Source of the DNA: Akebia trifoliata | Lineage: Eukaryota; Streptophyta; Magnoliopsida; Ranunculales; Lardizabalaceae | DNA: 64,000 bases | Assembly (NCBI GenBank): GCA_017979445.1 | Contig: CM030707.1 | Span: 24,124,586-24,188,585, forward strand | Direction of reading: 5' to 3' | Shown here: positions 34,136 to 47,033 of the stretch, one piece after another | How positions within the stretch are numbered: position 1 is the first letter of the stretch | Layout of the letters: each line of letters begins with the position of its first letter | Made by a program: the position numbers and the translations under genes | The notes under the pieces: generated by a model | Told to the model about the DNA's origin: nothing | Databases searched by the model: none | The model's input: the letters and a program-made list of their open reading frames with translations, nothing else

Positions 34136-34850
34136 GAATACCTGCGATGAGAGAGAGAGAGAGAGAGATTAACCCCTAACGTGATTTCTCCTTGACAAGA
34201 AAAGGTTTGATCTCGTATTTATCTCGGGCAACTTTTAAAAATCCCAATTCTACTATAATTAAAATCTAAAACTATTTAACAAACTTCTAATATATAACTT
34301 CTATATGAGTGACATTACCTTTTTCTTTACCACCCTTTATTTTAGGGTAAATTATACTTTGACCTCTATGATTCGGTTTAATTCTATGTTAACACGTAAC
34401 ATTTTGTTTTTTATTTTATTTTTATAGTTGCACGTACCTCACCTATCACCAAGGTTTGCATGTTACTCTACTATTCTACCCTCTTAATTTATCATATTTT
34501 TTTAGAGAGCTTCTATTGCCACACCAACGTTTGCTAAAGGCACACCAAAATCAAAGCATTTAATGAAATATCAAATAAGGATAAGTGATCGCCACTCTTG
34601 AGCTTGCCTGATCATAATATGGCCCGGAGGCCTGTAATATCTAATGGTCAAATTTTAGTCCCAATGCCCCCACTGACTAGTTACACTATCAGTGAATGTA
34701 TGAAGATAGAGAGAATTTATATAAAAAGGACCAAAGCCCATCCAGGTTTTTCGGCACAAAACCAATCAGACTCTAGAGCTGGCCCAAATGTTGACCTCAT
34801 AAAGCCCATTTCAAATAACTCAAAGCCCAGAATTTTTTTTTATTAAAACA
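34133..34850. repeat. Second copy of the 1875-2300 segment
   Basis: GGAGGAATACC with a (GA)n run near 34149-34168 matches the left-hand copy, down to half of the hairpin at 34507-34550. Beyond that there is no match and nothing recognised; a plus-strand frame at 34598-34846 has no protein-like features. Confidence 0.6.
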
Positions 34851-34889
34851 AAAGTCACCACTAAATGACGATTCTTTCATATAAATAGC

Positions 34890-35053
34890 GGGACTATTCA
34901 AGGGACAAACAATTGTGACAACAATTTTTGTTCTGCATGGGTTAGAAGTTTCGGAATTGACTGATTTTTTTTAGGATGATCTTCATGATGAAGAGATAAT
35001 CGGAGTGAAGTGATTTTTTGTATTGTCACAATGTTTGTCCCTTGAACCATCCC
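34890..35053. mobile_element. Short foldback relative of elements A-H
   Basis: Inverted ends GGGACTATTCAAGGGACAAAC and the complement, then GGGTTAGAAGTTTCGGAATTG and CTGATTTTTTTTAGGATGAT as in the larger elements, but with only one palindromic core. At 164 bases it may be a single-core deletion product. Confidence 0.7.
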
Positions 35054-35059
35054 GATAAG

Positions 35060-35835
35060 TAATTAATACCTTTTTTTAAAATTTTATATTTTAAATTTTA
35101 AATTTCAGTTTAAATATAATTCCTATTTTCAAATAATCTAATCTATTAAGATATCTCTAGAGTAGATTAAAAAAAAATTATATGTAAAAACAAATAAATT
35201 TTGATATCTCTTGTTTTGTTTACGTTTTTTTTCTTTTGATCTTATAATTTTTTATTTTATTTTAAATATTTGTGTCCCATTAGCTCATTAATGTTTATTT
35301 TATTTAATAAATTCACAAACTAAAAACAACAAGACTGAATTTTTATAAAAATGATTAATTGCGATAGACACCATTATCAAGTAAATTTTGATAATTGTCT
35401 TATTTTTAGTTTGTTATTTCCAAGTTATTAATTAAAGTTTAATAATATTTTAGGAAAAATAGCAGGCAAAGGCTAATAATACAATAATAAGTGTAAATGA
35501 GAATAGTAATTATTATTGTGATTTAGACATAGGTCACCGTGTTATATATTTAGTCATACATCCCTGCATTTTGATAAATATTTGAGATACATCCCCTTAT
35601 TTTGAATTGGTGATCCTTGACCTTGGTATTTTCTTGTTTACTTAAAGATGACCCAAATCCCTGATCTTCAACCTTTTAGCTGCGTTTGATTGCTCATGGA
35701 AAATGACTGGAAATCACATTTATTTGTTTCAACCCGATTGATGGAGCATCAAAGTTCATGTGCCTGATCCCTTTGGGCCATAATTTAATTTATTGGGCTT
35801 AGATTATGGGCGTATTGCATTTTTTTTAAGAGAGC
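35060..35835. repeat. Third copy of duplicated-arm sequence, first piece
   Basis: 35060-35505 matches 9040-9512 and 44860-45345; 35505-35835 matches 45345-45715. Since it includes the start of the segment missing from the left arm, the left arm probably lost 45345-47033-like DNA. Confidence 0.7.
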
Positions 35836-35863
35836 TTTACTCGGCAGACCTGTTTTGCTAGGG

Positions 35864-35985
35864 CTGTCAATGGATATTCGAAATTCGAATCCGAATCCGG
35901 ATTTGATTTGAAAAAATCGGATATTATCCGAAAATTTCGGATCTCAAATTCGAATTCGGATATGATATATTCGAGTCGTGCTGGG
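35864..35985. mobile_element. Scrap of a GGGCTGTCAATGG-type DNA element (tentative)
   Basis: GGGCTGTCAATGGATATTCG followed by CGAATCCGAATCCGG/CGAATTCGGATATG pairs. This composition is widespread in plant non-autonomous hAT-like elements. The other end is not clear. Confidence 0.3.
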
Positions 35986-35987
35986 TG

Positions 35988-36147
35988 ACACAGAAGTTAC
36001 TGCGATTCTCACAATTCTGACGTGGACATGCATACATAGCCGTAGTTGGGTTTTTCACGTATCGCGAGGAAATAATCTATGGTTAGGTGTACATCCCACG
36101 TCAGAATTGTGAGAATCGCAATAAATTTGTTTTATCATTTTAGCATT
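35988..36147. mobile_element. 160-base hairpin element, copy 4
   Basis: Arms GCGATTCTCACAATTCTGACG and its complement, with the CGTATCGCGAGGAAATAATC loop as in the other copies. Confidence 0.7.
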
Positions 36148-36279
36148 TTCCTATTATTAAAACTAAAATAATAATCTCTCTCATCCTTTCTCACATTAAA
36201 GGATGCATTTTGAAGAAGAATCTTCCTTATCTCCTCCCCTTACAGCTCACAAGCATCCCACGTAAGTAACCCCAGCTGC

Positions 36280-36286
<7 letters not shown>

Positions 36287-36328
<42 letters not shown>
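36287..36328. repeat. (TC)n microsatellite
   Basis: Forty-two bases of TC. A minus-strand frame with Arg-Glu runs across it is an artefact. Confidence 0.95.
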
Positions 36329-36331
<3 letters not shown>

Positions 36332-36649
36332 TTCTATAATTTCTCTCTCTTCTGTAACAACAATGGTGGGTCTTAGAGAGCTAGATCTAGTGGTCCAGTA
36401 GATCGATCTCTCCTTCAGGAAGATTTTTTTCATCGACACCATCTTCGTCTTCATCTGTTTTTTGCTTCGTCAAGTTCGAGTTTCTCCTGTCGATCTATTG
36501 ATTTTTACACATTATTGGCTTCTCCTTCTCGTGTAAATCTCTACTGATTCATTTTTTTTCATTGATGATTAAAAAATGAAAGGTTTGAAGATTGGATTTG
36601 AGGGGAAGAACATCAAGAGGGTTTTATGCTACAGTTCAAAGATGGGGAT

Positions 36650-36805
36650 ATCATGGTTTTTAAACTCGGTATTTCGTCTCGTCTCGCTCAGCTCTGATAC
36701 CGAGTCGTCTCGGACGAGTTTTCCGATACGTTTGAGACGTCTCGTGAGACAAATCAATAAATTGTACTGTGACCATGGTTTTTAAACTCGGTATTTCGTC
36801 TCAAT
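36650..36805. repeat. Direct repeat flanking a GTCTCG-rich block
   Basis: CATGGTTTTTAAACTCGGTA occurs at about 36652 and 36774, 122 bases apart, with many GTCTCG/CGAGAC words between. Related words (GAGACGAGATGTCGAACT) lie at 37357 and 37522. Possibly one decayed inverted-repeat element spanning about 36650-37550. Confidence 0.5.
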
Positions 36806-36834
36806 GACTAGAAAAAAAAAAAAAAAAAAACACT

Positions 36835-37470
36835 TGATCGTAAATCTCAACCATTGGATTTCATGTTTATAGGATTGCCATCATTTGCTTTTTTTCATAA
36901 TTCATTCTTAAGAATCAACATGGTATCTAGAAGTGTAATGATTTTGTAACTAAACATGGTTGGGTGGCTCAAAAATTCAACTGATTTGTAGATTTTTTTT
37001 TGTTCATAGACAACTGCACGTTCCCATAAAACATGTGTAATTTTGTATCTCGAGAGAAAAAATCTACCATTCTTACACCTGCTAAACACAACCTACCTTC
37101 TTGACCGTGGTCTTCTTCAAGCGATTGATGTAAAAATGAGCTTATTGTTCTCATATTTTACCGAATATCTTCAACCTCTTTAGTAAAATATCTTATTCTA
37201 ATTTTCAACGTCAATATTAACGTACTTTTAACCTTCAAATCTTAAAAGATAATATAGGATTTGTGGAATAACAATATTTTAATAAAAAATTATAGTTTTT
37301 TTTTTATAATTGTACGAGTTGACTTATCCGAGACAACTGGGTCGCTTCCATTGACGAGACGAGATGTCAAACTAAGTTTTGAAAAATGACTCCAATTCAC
37401 AGATAATAAATATTATTCTTTAAGCAATTGAAATTGAAAATTATTAAGGAAAAAACATTAAAACCATTAG
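36835..37470. repeat. Third copy of duplicated-arm sequence, second piece
   Basis: Matches 9680-10350 and 47205-47860, including the decayed 95-base hairpin. More diverged than the two arms are from each other, so it is an older copy. Confidence 0.7.
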
Positions 37471-37894
37471 AATCGGCCAAGAATTTGGAAAAATAGGGTC
37501 GAGTCTTCCCAGATCTTGTCCGAGACGAGATGTCGAACTGAGTTTTGAAACCATGACTCCAATACACAGATTATTGACATTTAAACAAAAAAAAATTTTT
37601 AGTCATTTTGTTAACGGCGAAACATCAAGACCATTCAAATCAGCCATCGTCAGAGTTGTCTCATTCATCTCGTCAGAGTTAGGGCTTTCTATAACTATCA
37701 TTTGGTGTCTTTTAAGACTCAGACGACTCGTCCGATTCGTCTCATTGTCCCAAACAGAAAGAAAGAAAGAAAGAAGAAAATATGCATTAGAACTTCAATC
37801 TCAAACCAAAATTTGAACAGTCAAAGTATATAATATTTTATTTTATTAAAGAAGCATCTCTCAGACTCTCACACATACCACACATACTACAAAG

Positions 37895-37903
37895 ATGATG
37901 AAG

Positions 37904-37939
<36 letters not shown>

Positions 37940-38224
37940 CGTACTACAAACACAGAAGAAGAAGAAGAAGAACATAAGTATGGATCCTATTCAGATTTGC
38001 AAAGGCCGCCGAGGCTATGGATCACGTTCTTCAACCTTTTCCCAAGAAAAGAGAAGATCTTACGTTTGACTCCTCCTCTAACAGGAGGAATCAGAACAGA
38101 GCTGTGTTTCTTTCTCTTCATCCCTTCGCTTATAATTGATTCAGACGCGTTTTTCTCCATCTCCATCTCCATCTCTATCACTTCCTTCTCCTCTTACGAG
38201 CAATATATAGATCGAGAACACTAA
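37895..38224 (+). CDS. Gln/Glu-rich open frame, unrecognised
   Basis: A 109-codon frame starts with two Met, then a run of about eleven Gln from a CAA repeat, a Glu run, and a middle part (PPRLWITFFNLFPRKEK) that is not low complexity. The last third is a Ser-Ile run from a CATCTC repeat. I do not recognise a family. A CT-rich stretch with CACACA words lies before it, as in a 5' leader. Only the last 100 bases are kept in the copy at 1319-1485. It may be a first exon of a lost gene or a chance frame. Confidence 0.2.
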
Positions 38225-38289
38225 TTTGGACACACCCTTGTTGAGCATAGTTAGTGCGCCATATCATCTGAGAAAATGACGTTTTTTCC

Positions 38290-39345
38290 CGTCTTTTTTT
38301 TTTCTTCAGCTACCCCAACTATTAACATATTACAAGTACCTCCAATACTACTCTAAATATGGTGATTTTATCTTGAAATGCAATATTTCACTAGAAAATG
38401 AGAAATACTTTTCTTACTAACATAGTAAGATTTAATGCTTACTAAGAGTTGTTTAGTTAAAATGGATTATCACATTAACGTATGTAAAATCTAAAACCCA
38501 AAAAAAAAAAAAAATTCCTAAAAAAAATATATTAGAGTTTATTAAACAAGCTTGAAGCATAAGATTAAAAATAAATTAAAAATAAAATAAATTGAAAATA
38601 TATTTTAAAAAATTCAATAACACATATTGAAATTGCTGAAAATAAATTAAAAAAAAAAAAACATATAAATTAAAAAAACAAAATGCAGAGAGATGATAGT
38701 AAGATTTCAATAGTAAGGTTTCTCTATACTTCTAAGCACTTCTCTTGCTTCCAAATCCTAAATTCTATCATCACTCATTGTAAGTGTGTGATTTTATTTT
38801 TTCCATTTATATATTTTTTTAATTTATTTTCAAAAATTTTAATTTATTGAATTTTTTTTTTAATATTTTCTCATTAAGATTTTTTTATGTTTTTAAGCAC
38901 TTCTCTTGCTTTTTCAGAACTGTCGTCATGCTTTCTGCATCGTTAGTGTCGATTCTTACGCTGAGAAATTCTTCAATGATTCCTCTTCTCGCTCTGGTTA
39001 GGGGGTTACTTATCTTCTGTTTTTCTCTCTTTTTTTCTTTGTTTTTTTTTTCCTTCCTTGAATTCTTGATTTTAATTAGTTGTAAAAAGTCGTGCTTGCA
39101 AAATTCTAGCGTCAATTTTCAATTTTGGATGAAAAATTCCTTCTTTAACTGGAATTTTATTTCTACCATCAAGACTAAAATCAGCTTTAGTGTGTATCCC
39201 AAGTAAGGTGTCTTTGATCATCTAGTCTCAACTGAGGCATGATGAATTTCCTTTGTTGCTATATCGAATTTATTATTTTAAATTGTTATTTGGATTATAT
39301 TGTAGACTCTTAGTTGATTTTGAAAGACATTTGTTCTATTAAATG
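38290..39345. other. AT-rich stretch, no supported gene
   Basis: Very A/T-rich to about 38900. A short piece at 38925-38985 (GCATCGTTAGTGTCGATTCTTACGC) matches 1835-1870. The frame at 38847-39206 is Phe/Ser-rich and arises from T-rich DNA. Confidence 0.5.
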
Positions 39346-39445
39346 ACTTTTAGACTCTTATGAAAAGTTCTTTAGATTTTCTCAAAAATTAGCAACTAAT
39401 ACATCTTTTCATACCTGACAAAAATAAAACGAAAATTCTAATATC

Positions 39446-41189
39446 TGAAAGCGCCATCGATCCGCGGGGTGCGCGGATCCGCTTTTGACCTTTGAGGTTT
39501 GGGAGTCGCCACCTAGTTATTACGGTGTAGGAACCAATCAATGACTCTAAACGGATAAAAAAAACTAATCTAGAACAAAAAAAAATACTGAATTCGGGGA
39601 TCATGTTACGGGGTTGGAAGGTGTTAGGCACCAACCCCGCCCGGCCAAAGCCGGTCTCTACTAACTTCTCAAATAAATTACATTACTTAAAACCTAGATA
39701 ATAAATAAAAAATAAAAAAAGTTATACCTTTCCAATAGCAAATACTTTGTTCCCTCAGATCCGACAAAAATTATTCCTTGTACCGTACTTCTTGTTTCGT
39801 TCTGTCTCCGGATTTGATTTCTGATCCCCGAGGCAAGGTATCTCTTCTTTTTTGGATCTGAATTCTTCGAGTTTGTTAATGGATTTTGGGGTGTTCTTGA
39901 AGAGCTTTTAAGTGTTTTTTAGGTTAAAATCGAAGAAGGGATGTTAGGTAAGGAGTTGGGGCTCCAAAACTAAGGTTTATGGGAGGCTAGGGGGGCTTTT
40001 GGACCTACTTCTCTTAGAGTTTATGATTTGATACGAAAATAGGGTGTGAGCACCCCTATTTATAGATTTTTTTAGGGGTTGATTTTGATAGAGTTAGTGT
40101 TTAATTAGAGTTCTTTTAATTAGAGTTGTGTTTTAGTTAGAATTGTTTTAGGTAGAATTGTGTTTTAATTAGAATTTTTTTAGGTGAAGTTGTGTTTTAA
40201 TTAGAACTCTATTAGATAGAGTTATTATTTAATTAGAACTCTATTATGATTTTGACTTTTGGTCTTATTTGATTGACTTTTACTATTTTGACTTTAGTCT
40301 TAATTGATTGACTTTTAATATCTTGACTTCAGTCTTGCTTAATTGACTTTAATTTTGACTTTAGTCACACTTGATTGACTTTAATACCTTGACTTTAGTC
40401 TTACTTGATTGACTTTAATTTTTTGGAGAACCCTCCTTTATTATATCTTTAGTTCTTTGGACCCCCAAATGGAGGGGTCCTTAAAGAAATATCTCACGAA
40501 CCCTCAACAATTTTACTTGAAAGCCCGATTGATCAATTTTTTTAATTCAAAATTTTAAATTAATTTAATTAATGTTTCACTTAATTATTTAATGTTTTAT
40601 TTATTAATTTAAAAAAATTTAATTATGAAATTACCGTTTTACCCCCGGAAAGGACTTTTCACGTTTTAAGTCGATTTTTAATGTTCTAGGATGTTTTAGA
40701 ATCGATTTTTCATAAGGAATTCAATGGAAATATTAGTTTGTGTCATTTATGAAATTTTTTGTGTGAAATGGTCATGAACTTTATGAGGGGCATTTTCGTA
40801 ATTTTGTCAAATTTGGTTAAAATTGGTGAAATGATTTATTCGGTTTCGATTTGTTGTTTTATGTGTTCGAAAGAGTTTTCCTAAGCGTAATGTAGGCTCT
40901 AGGGTTGTTTTGATGTTAGAAGTATTTTGGTAATTTGATCAATTTTTAATGATTTTTATCGTGAAGCTTATTTTTGGTCTGCAAGATGATGATTTCTATG
41001 TTTTTAGGGTCGTATTTTCCTAACGTAGTGTGGTTTCTAAAGTTTTGTAGTTTGAGATACCTCATCCAGATTTTTGAAACATATTTGGTAACAAAATAAA
41101 GCATTGGAATAAACATCCATCATTGGGAACCGTTGTGATCGGGTTGATGAGTTGATTAATCAGGCGGATGCAAAAATGGGGTGTCTACA
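39446..41189 (-). repeat. Solo LTR of the Tat/Ogre-like family
   Basis: From TGAAAGCGCCATCGATCC to AATGGGGTGTCTACA, 1744 bases, with no primer site, tract or interior on either side. It splits a segment that is continuous at 33265-33285. Solo LTRs arise by recombination between the two LTRs of a full element. The flanks are too mutated to show the 5-base duplication. Confidence 0.85.
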
Positions 41190-41464
41190 TCCAAAGTCAA
41201 ACAAACGACTAAGATGAGAAATTTCCTATAATAGAGTTTCTATAGCAGTTTGGTAGACCAACAATCATTTTCCTATAACAGAAATTGATCCCTAGAAACA
41301 TCCTGGATATTTTTATAAATTAGGGATGCTAAACGTGGGTTCAAGTTATTAGTGGATAAGGATTGTGTAACATCCTGGATTTACTATTTTTTGTTGTGGG
41401 CAAAGAACTAAAATTTTTTCACACCGTCTTCTTTCAAAAGGATTAAAATAACTTCAAATAAATT

Positions 41465-42085
41465 GAGATTCAATGGAGGAATACCTTCGATGAGAGTGAG
41501 AGAGAGAGAGAGAGGAACCTCTAACGTGATTTCTCTTTCACAAGAAAAGGATTGATCTCGTATTTATACAGGGCAACTTTTAAAAATCCCAATTTTACTA
41601 TAATTAAAATCTAAAATTATGTTTTTGTTATTTTCAAGTTATTGATTAAAATTTAATAATATTTTTTAAGAAAAATTAAATAATGGAGGCCAAAATATTA
41701 AAAATATAAGTATAAATGAGAATTGTACAAGCGAAGAATATGGATAAAATTGAAGGAATATACTAAGTTAACAAAGCACTTGTTTGAGTTCTCAAAAGAA
41801 AAGAAAAAAAGCAAAAATCTATATTATTCTGACATCTACGTTGTATTGGGTATAGGCCCGTAAGTATGTTATGCCCGGTTTCGAAGAAAATATGAAAAGA
41901 AGTTAAAGAAGAGAGAGAAAACTAAGAGAAAAGATTAGGTTTTTTTCTTGGCCCACGTCTTTTCAAATTCTTTTCCTTTCCCAATCCTTTAGCAGAAGGG
42001 TGTCTACGGAGTGTAATGATTTGGGTGTCTAAGGAGGTGTCTACGGAGTGTAATGATTTGGGTGTCTAAGTCTAAGGAGTGTAAT
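41465..42085. repeat. Junction of two dispersed repeat families
   Basis: 41465-41615 repeats 1875-2010 (GGAGGAATACC with GA run). 41616-41950 matches the right part of the AT-rich repeat (GTATAAATGAGAATTGTAC). At about 41997-42085 a small repeat around GTGTCTAAGG/GGAGTGTAATGATT precedes the tandem array. Confidence 0.6.
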
Positions 42086-44321
42086 GATTAGGATTTCTTC
42101 TTGCCCCAATCCTTCTTCCTTTTTCAATATTTTTTTAGAAAGGAAACATACAAAATAAAGATTTGCATGATTCGCAAGGAATATTGAGCTCTATTCATTC
42201 ATGTGTTTTAATAAGATCTACAAGGTATTTGTGAACAACAAAATGTTAAAAGTTCATTTCATAATTTGTAGTTACCTTTTAATGTTTTAATTTGAATTCA
42301 AATCCTATTCTTAAATAGGCCAATCTATTTAATTATTTTATAATAAATTTGTAAAAATAAAAGTAAAAAAATAAAAATTGTAATGGCACTCTTGTTTAAT
42401 TTTAGTTATTAATTTATTTATTTTGATAAGTTAAATTCTAATAACTACCTAATTCTGCATTTTATATATGTATTTATATCCCATTAATTAATTGATGTTT
42501 AGCTTATTGATAAAATCAAAAAGCAAAAATTCTTCTAAAAAAAAAAAATTAAAATTAAAATGTTATCTAGTCAATTTCTATGTTTTTGTTATTTCCAAGT
42601 TATTGATTAAAAATTAATAGTACTTTTTTAAGAAAAATAAAATGATTAGGATTTTTTCTTGGCCCCACATTCTTCTTCCTTTTTCAATATTTTTTTAGAA
42701 AGGAAACATACAAAATAAAGATTTGTATGATTCGCAAGGAATATTGAGCTCTATTGATTCATATGTTTTAATAAGATCTACAAGGTATTTGTGAACAACA
42801 AAATGTTAAAAGTTCATTTCATAATTTGTAGTTACCTTTTAATGTTTTAATTTGAATTCAAATCCTATTCTTAAATAGGCCAATCTATTTAATTATTTTA
42901 TAATAAATTTGTAAAAATAAAAGTAAAAAAATAAAAATTGTAATGGCACTCTTGTTTAATTTTAGTTATTAATTTATTTATTTTGATAAGTTAAATTCTA
43001 ATAACTACCTAATTCTGCATTTTATATATGTATTTATATCCCATTAATTAATTGATGTTTAGCTTATTGATAAAATCAAAAAGCAAAAATTCTTCTAAAA
43101 AAAAAAAAATTAAAATTAAAATGTTATCTAGTCAATTTCTATGTTTTTGTTATTTCCAAGTTATTGATTAAAAATTAATAGTACTTTTTTAAGAAAAATA
43201 AAATGATTAGGATTTTTTCTTGGCCCCACATTCTTCTTCCTTTTTCAATATTTTTTTAGAAAGGAAACATACAAAATAAAGATTTGCATGATTCGCAAGG
43301 AATATTGAGCTCTATTGATTCATATGTTTTAATAAGATCTACAAGGTATTTGTGAACAACAAAATGTTAAAAGTTCATTTCATAATTTGTAGTTACCTTT
43401 TAATGTTTTAATTTGAATTCAAATCCTATTCTTAAATAGGCCAATCTATTTAATTATTTTATAATAAATTTGTAAAAATAAAAGTAAAAAAATAAAAATT
43501 GTAATGGCACTCTTGTTTAATTTTAGTTATTAATTTATTTATTTTGATAAGTTAAATTCTAATAACTACCTAATTCTGCATTTTATATATGTATTTATAT
43601 CCCATTAATTAATTGATGTTTAGCTTATTGATAAAATCAAAAAGCAAAAATTCTTCTAAAAAAAAAATTAAAATTAAAATGTTATCTAGTCAATTTCTAT
43701 GTTTTTGTTATTTCCAAGTTATTGATTAAAAATTAATAATACTTTTTTAAGAAAAATAAAATGATTAGGATTTCTTCTTGGCCCCACATTCTTCTTCCTT
43801 TTTCAATATTTTTTTAGAAAGGAAACATACAAAATAAAGATTTGCATGATTCGCAAGGAATATTGAGCTCTATTGATTCATATGTTTTAATAAGATCTAC
43901 AAGGTATTTGTGAACAACAAAATGTTAAAAGTTCATTTCATAATTTGTAGTTACCTTTTAATGTTTTAATTTGAATTCAAATCCTATTCTTAAATAGGCC
44001 AATCTATTTAATTATTTTATAATAAATTTGTAAAAATAAAAGTAAAAAAATAAAAATTGTAATGGCACTCTTGTTTAATTTTAGTTATTAATTTATTTAT
44101 TTTGATAAGTTAAATTCTAATAACTACCTAATTCTGCATTTTATATATGTATTTATATCCCATTAATTAATTGATGTTTAGCTTATTGATAAAATCAAAA
44201 AGCAAAAATTCTTCTAAAAAAAAAAATTAAAATTAAAATGTTATCTAGTCAATTTCTATGTTTTTGTTATTTCCAAGTTATTGATTAAAAATTAATAATA
44301 CTTTTTTAAGAAAAATAAAAT
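42086..44321. repeat. 558-bp tandem array, four copies
   Basis: The unit starts GATTAGGATTTYTTCTTGGC; copies begin at 42086, 42644, 43205 and 43763, and the array ends at about 44321 (periods 558, 561, 558, 559). Copies 2-4 differ mainly in poly-A length and a few bases; copy 1 differs in its first 30 bases. The left-arm homologue (4520-5070) has one unit, so amplification happened on this side only. No coding content. Confidence 0.95.
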
Positions 44322-44660
44322 GAAAGAGGCCAAAATACTAAAAATATAAGTATAAATGAGAATTGTAAAAGCAAGAATGTGGATAAAATTGAAGGAATAT
44401 ACTGAGTTAACAAAGCACATGTTTGAGTTCTAAAAAAATAAAAAATTGAAAAAGAAAAGAAATAAATAAAAAAAATCTATAAGATTCTCACATCTACGTT
44501 GTATTGTTTAGTTGGTCTAGGCCCATGAGTATCTTATGCCCGGGTTTCGAAGAAAATATGAAAAAAAGATAAAGAAAAAGGAGAAAACAATTTGATTGGC
44601 TAATTGCCTCACAACCATCTTTATTTGAATATATATATATTTTTTATCTTTTATTTTTTT
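44322..44660. repeat. Right-hand end of the AT-rich repeat and empty TA site
   Basis: Matches 5444-5670 and, after a 200-base gap, 5873-5930 (TTGGCTAATTGCCTCACA). The TA run here is only about 13 bases (44629-44641); at the corresponding place in the left copy seven foldback elements are inserted. Confidence 0.75.
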
Positions 44661-45344
44661 CTTTTTTTGAGGGGTAAGTTGGACTAGAACTCATGACCTC
44701 AAAGCTGCTTTGGATTATGTCAAACCACAGAACTAGCACAATTTTATAGTTTAGCTTGGTAGTAGGTTTTTTTTTCTTCTATTTAGTTGATTGTCGCTGC
44801 ACATAGACATAGTAGATAAGTTTCTTATCGTTCGTCAACAATATAGGTTTATATGATTTAATAAGATTTACAAGATATTGTGAACAATTTTCATTTTGAA
44901 TTATTGTAGTCAATAAAATGTTACTATTTATTTTACTAGTTGTAGCCACCTTTTAAATTTCAGTTTAAATATAATTCCTATTTTCAAATAATCCAATCTA
45001 TTAAGATATCTATAGAGTAAATTAAAAAAAATTATATGTAAAAAACAAATAAATTTTGATATCTCTCGTTTTGTTTACATTTTTTTTTTCTTTTGATCTT
45101 ATAATTTTTTTTATTTTAAATATTTGTGTCCCATTAGCTCATTAATGTTTATTTTATTTAATAAATTCACAAACTAAAAACAACAAGACTGAATTTTTAT
45201 AAAAATGATTAATTGCGATAGACACCATTATCAAGTAAATTTTGATAATTGTCTTATTTTTAGTTTGTTATTTCCAAGTTATTAATTAAAGTTTAATAAT
45301 ATTTTAGGAAAAATAGCGGGCAAAGGCTAATAATACCAAAATAA

Positions 45345-47033
45345 GTGTAAATGAGAATAGTAATTATTAGTGTGATTTAGACATAGGTCACCGTGTTATA
45401 TATATATTTAGTCATAAGTCCCTGCATTTTGGTAAATATTTGAGATACATCCCCTTATTTTGAATTACTGACCCTTGACCTTGGTATTTTCTTATTGACT
45501 GAAAGATGACCCAAATCCCTGATCTTCAACCTTTTAGCTGCGTTTGATTGCTCATGGAAAATGGCTGGATATCCATTTCCATGGTAAATCACATTCATTT
45601 CTTCCAACCCGATTGATGGTACATCAAAGTTCATGTGCCTGATCCATTTGGGTCATAATTTTATTTTATTTATTGAACTTTGATTATAGGCCTATTTCAT
45701 TTTTTTAAAGAGAAATTTATTCTGCAGCCCTAACCTTGCATTTTTATTATAAAAAATTTCCTTGAAATTCTGGCAACTTCAAGGGAACCGTACTTTATAA
45801 AGTTTGTTACGGGAGACCAGATCCTCGGTAGCTCATTTCTCCTATAGCTCTAGTTCTACTGTCTATAGAACACCACATTCAAGGGTAATAACAACACAAC
45901 CATCTTGGATTCACGGTTTAGATAAGATTTGAAAAAAAAATTTATAAAAAAAGCCCTTTTGTTTTTTTTTTCTTTTCGGAACGATTGGATGTAACTATCT
46001 CGAGGATGCGGCACACCCCTCAAACATTGACATGGGCTATAAGAGATTCACGCCACAAAGGATCTGCTCCCTTGTTACCCACCAAACCTTACTTTATCAA
46101 GTTTGTTACCCAGCAAACCTTGTAGCAGTGATCCACATCATAAAATTCAAATGGGTGAGTTAATTTGTTACTTAATATACCTTGGACATAATCCTAATCA
46201 CATCAATTTGTGGCATCCAAGAGCATGATCTGATGTCACTGGGTTATAAAGGATAAAATTCTAAGAACTCTAGAAAAAAAAATCCAAAAAAATTGTTAAT
46301 TTTCACTGTTGAATTTTAGTTTTAAATTTGGGAGTTTGATAGTTATCATACTAATTTGTTTTTTTTTTTATCTGAATTTTTCCATTAAATCTAGATGACT
46401 GTGATGTTGAATTGCCAATTTGATAATACATGTAGGCCCAACGACCCTTTGTAAAATTTTAAGTTCATTTTGTTTTATAGACTTTTGGAAGATGGTTAGA
46501 ACTCGTCTCCCATATATACCTTAGATATTGTCAAATAGATATTAAAGAGTAATCTTTTCTTTTTCTGGTGAATTTATCGAAGGATCTATGTGTACGTGGT
46601 GAGTTTAACCCTCCTCCATAGGTGTATACAATCTATACTCTAATAAGTGCCATTTTGAAGAGCCACATTTTTAGAGACCCCAACAAACCTCATCACACAT
46701 CTGCATCCAAAAACATGATTGGATGTCATAGGAATATGGATCTCAAAATTTTAAGAACTTTCAAGAAGAAAAAAATCACCATTGATTTTTAATTTTAAAG
46801 TTTGGAATTATGTTACTGTACATTTTCAAAGCCTTCGATGAAGCTGAAATTAAGAAAGGTTTTTTATTTTATTTTAATTAAGAGCTATTGTGTTTTAGAT
46901 TGAGATCTGCCTCCCTATAGTATCCCATCTTGTTTTTTAACATGACAAATTTTGGGGATAATTGAAGGGTCTTTGGCCAGGTAGGATAGAAGGGCATTAG
47001 GTAATTTCTCATTACTATATTATAGAAGATCAA
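45345..47033. other. 1.7 kb present only in the right arm
   Basis: The left arm jumps from TAATACAAAA directly to ATCAAGGGGTAATG (about 9513-9525). Its first 370 bases also occur at 35505-35835, so the segment is ancestral and was deleted from the left arm. I see no gene in it. Confidence 0.6.

Noticed and set aside
36227..36454. Minus-strand frame with Arg-Glu run
   Set aside because: Produced by the (TC)n microsatellite.
38847..39206. Plus-strand 119-codon hydrophobic frame that might be a membrane protein
   Set aside because: Phe/Leu/Ser richness follows from T-rich DNA. The opposite strand gives an equally long Lys/Glu-rich frame, and there is no domain.
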